Made by a program: the position numbers and the translations under genes. 64,000 bases of DNA. Source: Bacteroidales bacterium UBA6267. Lineage in GTDB: Bacteria > Bacteroidota > Bacteroidia > Bacteroidales > UBA1556. Below, in pieces: positions 63,325 to 64,000 of this stretch (positions are counted from its first letter, which is position 1; each line of letters starts with the position of its first letter). The notes under the pieces were generated by a model that saw nothing but the letters and a program-made list of their open reading frames with translations, did not search any database and had not been told where the DNA came from. The stretch spans positions 24,633-88,632 of the forward strand of contig DJVB01000006.1 of assembly GCA_002440745.1 (NCBI GenBank). Reading direction: 5' to 3'.

Positions 63325-63909
63325 TTACTTATTTGTTTTGATAATTTCTTTTAACCAATCCGGAACAGGACTTTCAGGCAGTGGAACTTTGGCGTGTGGC
63401 ACCGAAGAAAGTGAGTTCACTTTTCCATGTGGCGTTTCTTGATGACATTCCCAACACTGGCGCTCCTTTCTGAAATCGTTGAAAACCGTTGTTGTAACGT
63501 TTAGTTTCTCATCCATCAGCAAATCTTCATGGCAGCGTATGCAATTGTCTTTCACTACTTTCTGACCTTCTTCCAGAATTCGAATCACTTGTGGCTCCTT
63601 TCGTAAAGTGAAAATTGTTGCATGGCGTAAACCGTCTTTTGCCTTGAAAAAATACGTGTTGAAAATATTGTCGTGTGGCACATGACAGTCGTTGCAGGTT
63701 GCAGTTTCACGATGACTACTATGAAACCACGTGGCGTATTGTGGTGCCATCACATGGCAGTTGACACAGGTTTTTGGATCGTCGCTGAGGTAGGAGGGGG
63801 CGTTTGAAACATAAACGAGCAATATGACCAAGCCGGCTATTATTCCATAAAAAATGGCTGCTAATCTGCGCATTTTTCCTCCGGGAGTGATTATGTTGAA
63901 TAATTTCAT
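63325..63909 (-). CDS. nrfH: Cytochrome c nitrite reductase, membrane quinol-oxidising subunit
   Basis: NrfH is the NapC/NirT-type tetraheme protein that passes electrons from menaquinol to NrfA. The 194-residue protein has one N-terminal helix (about 14-31, IFYGIIAGLVILLVYVS) and four heme motifs: CVNCH, CNDCH, CIRCH and CWECH. Gene order nrfH-nrfA is the standard one. The region upstream (63910-64000) holds no consensus TAnnTTTG box, so the promoter may depend on an activator. Confidence 0.95.
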   Translation of the reverse strand: MKLFNIITPGGKMRRLAAIFYGIIAGLVILLVYVSNAPSYLSDDPKTCVNCHVMAPQYATWFHSSHRETATCNDCHVPHDNIFNTYFFKAKDGLRHATIFTLRKEPQVIRILEEGQKVVKDNCIRCHEDLLMDEKLNVTTTVFNDFRKERQCWECHQETPHGKVNSLSSVPHAKVPLPESPVPDWLKEIIKTNK

Positions 63910-64000
63910 AGTTGTAATATGCTGATAATGTTATGATTGTGACGAACTCGCAATTTTTTGCGATGCAAATAAAAATATTGAGGTGTTCAAATAAATACTT

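Noticed and set aside
63949..63969. Small dyads CGCAA-N4-TTGCG and TTTGC-N3-GCAAA upstream of nrfH
   Set aside because: They overlap each other, are short in AT-rich DNA and match no regulator site I can name, so I did not call an operator.
1..64000. CRISPR arrays and tRNA or rRNA genes
   Set aside because: Reading through the intergenic regions showed no regularly spaced repeats and no cloverleaf or rRNA-like sequence.

Overview
The window comes from a member of the Bacteroidota, probably an anaerobe or facultative anaerobe. Three secreted proteins end in type IX secretion (T9SS) sorting domains. Promoters repeatedly match the Bacteroidota -7 box TAnnTTTG, ribosome-binding sites are weak or absent, S16 carries a long tail, and an HU-CCDC81/SPOR protein typical of the phylum is present. 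A full NrfA/NrfH ammonia-forming nitrite reductase and an indolepyruvate:ferredoxin oxidoreductase (IorAB) point to anaerobic metabolism. Genus cannot be decided from this sequence alone. No tRNA, rRNA or CRISPR array was seen.

Layout. 1-3.0 kb: end of a MATE transporter, then iorAB. 3.0-12.0 kb: an 8.9-kb type I restriction-modification island holding hsdR, a PD-(D/E)XK-like gene, an FRG/GIY-YIG fusion gene, hsdM, a YhcG/DUF1016 nuclease gene and hsdS. It is bracketed by an 86-bp direct repeat (84/86 identical) that contains the 3' end and terminator of iorB. 12-20 kb: NfeD protease, a beta-barrel protein, an FGE-like protein, a MATE transporter, a prohibitin and a DPP-IV peptidase. 20-21 kb: a HepT/MntA toxin-antitoxin pair with an operator-like dyad over its promoter. 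21-26.4 kb: MDR oxidoreductase, YebC, LptB, a metallo-hydrolase and an ABC exporter. 26.4-36.6 kb: a response regulator with both LuxR and AraC output domains, its propeller-type histidine kinase, a run of secreted or envelope proteins, and a patatin.

36.6-49.2 kb is mostly housekeeping. It holds a REP-like cluster, rpsP, meaB, a monothiol thioredoxin-like protein, lipoproteins, one T9SS protein, a BFD-like protein, and a compact run of deoxynucleoside kinase, kdsB, HU/SPOR, trmB, an alkyltransferase-like protein and a UbiD decarboxylase. 49.2-56.6 kb is a plastic region: a 44-bp perfect palindrome, two tandem SBBP-repeat T9SS proteins (the second frameshifted), an RHS remnant cut beside an IS200/RAYT-type element, two copies of a promoter-plus-start repeat, and small AT-rich membrane-protein genes. 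56.6-64 kb: a T9SS subtilase with RluA, a lipoprotein, and nrfHA.

The most promising candidate for a new system is the restriction island. Two AT-rich accessory genes sit inside the hsdR-hsdM interval in an otherwise tightly packed operon, and a third nuclease-like gene, yhcG, is translationally coupled between hsdM and hsdS. The operon therefore encodes four nuclease-like domains: HsdR, the small PD-(D/E)XK protein, GIY-YIG and YhcG.
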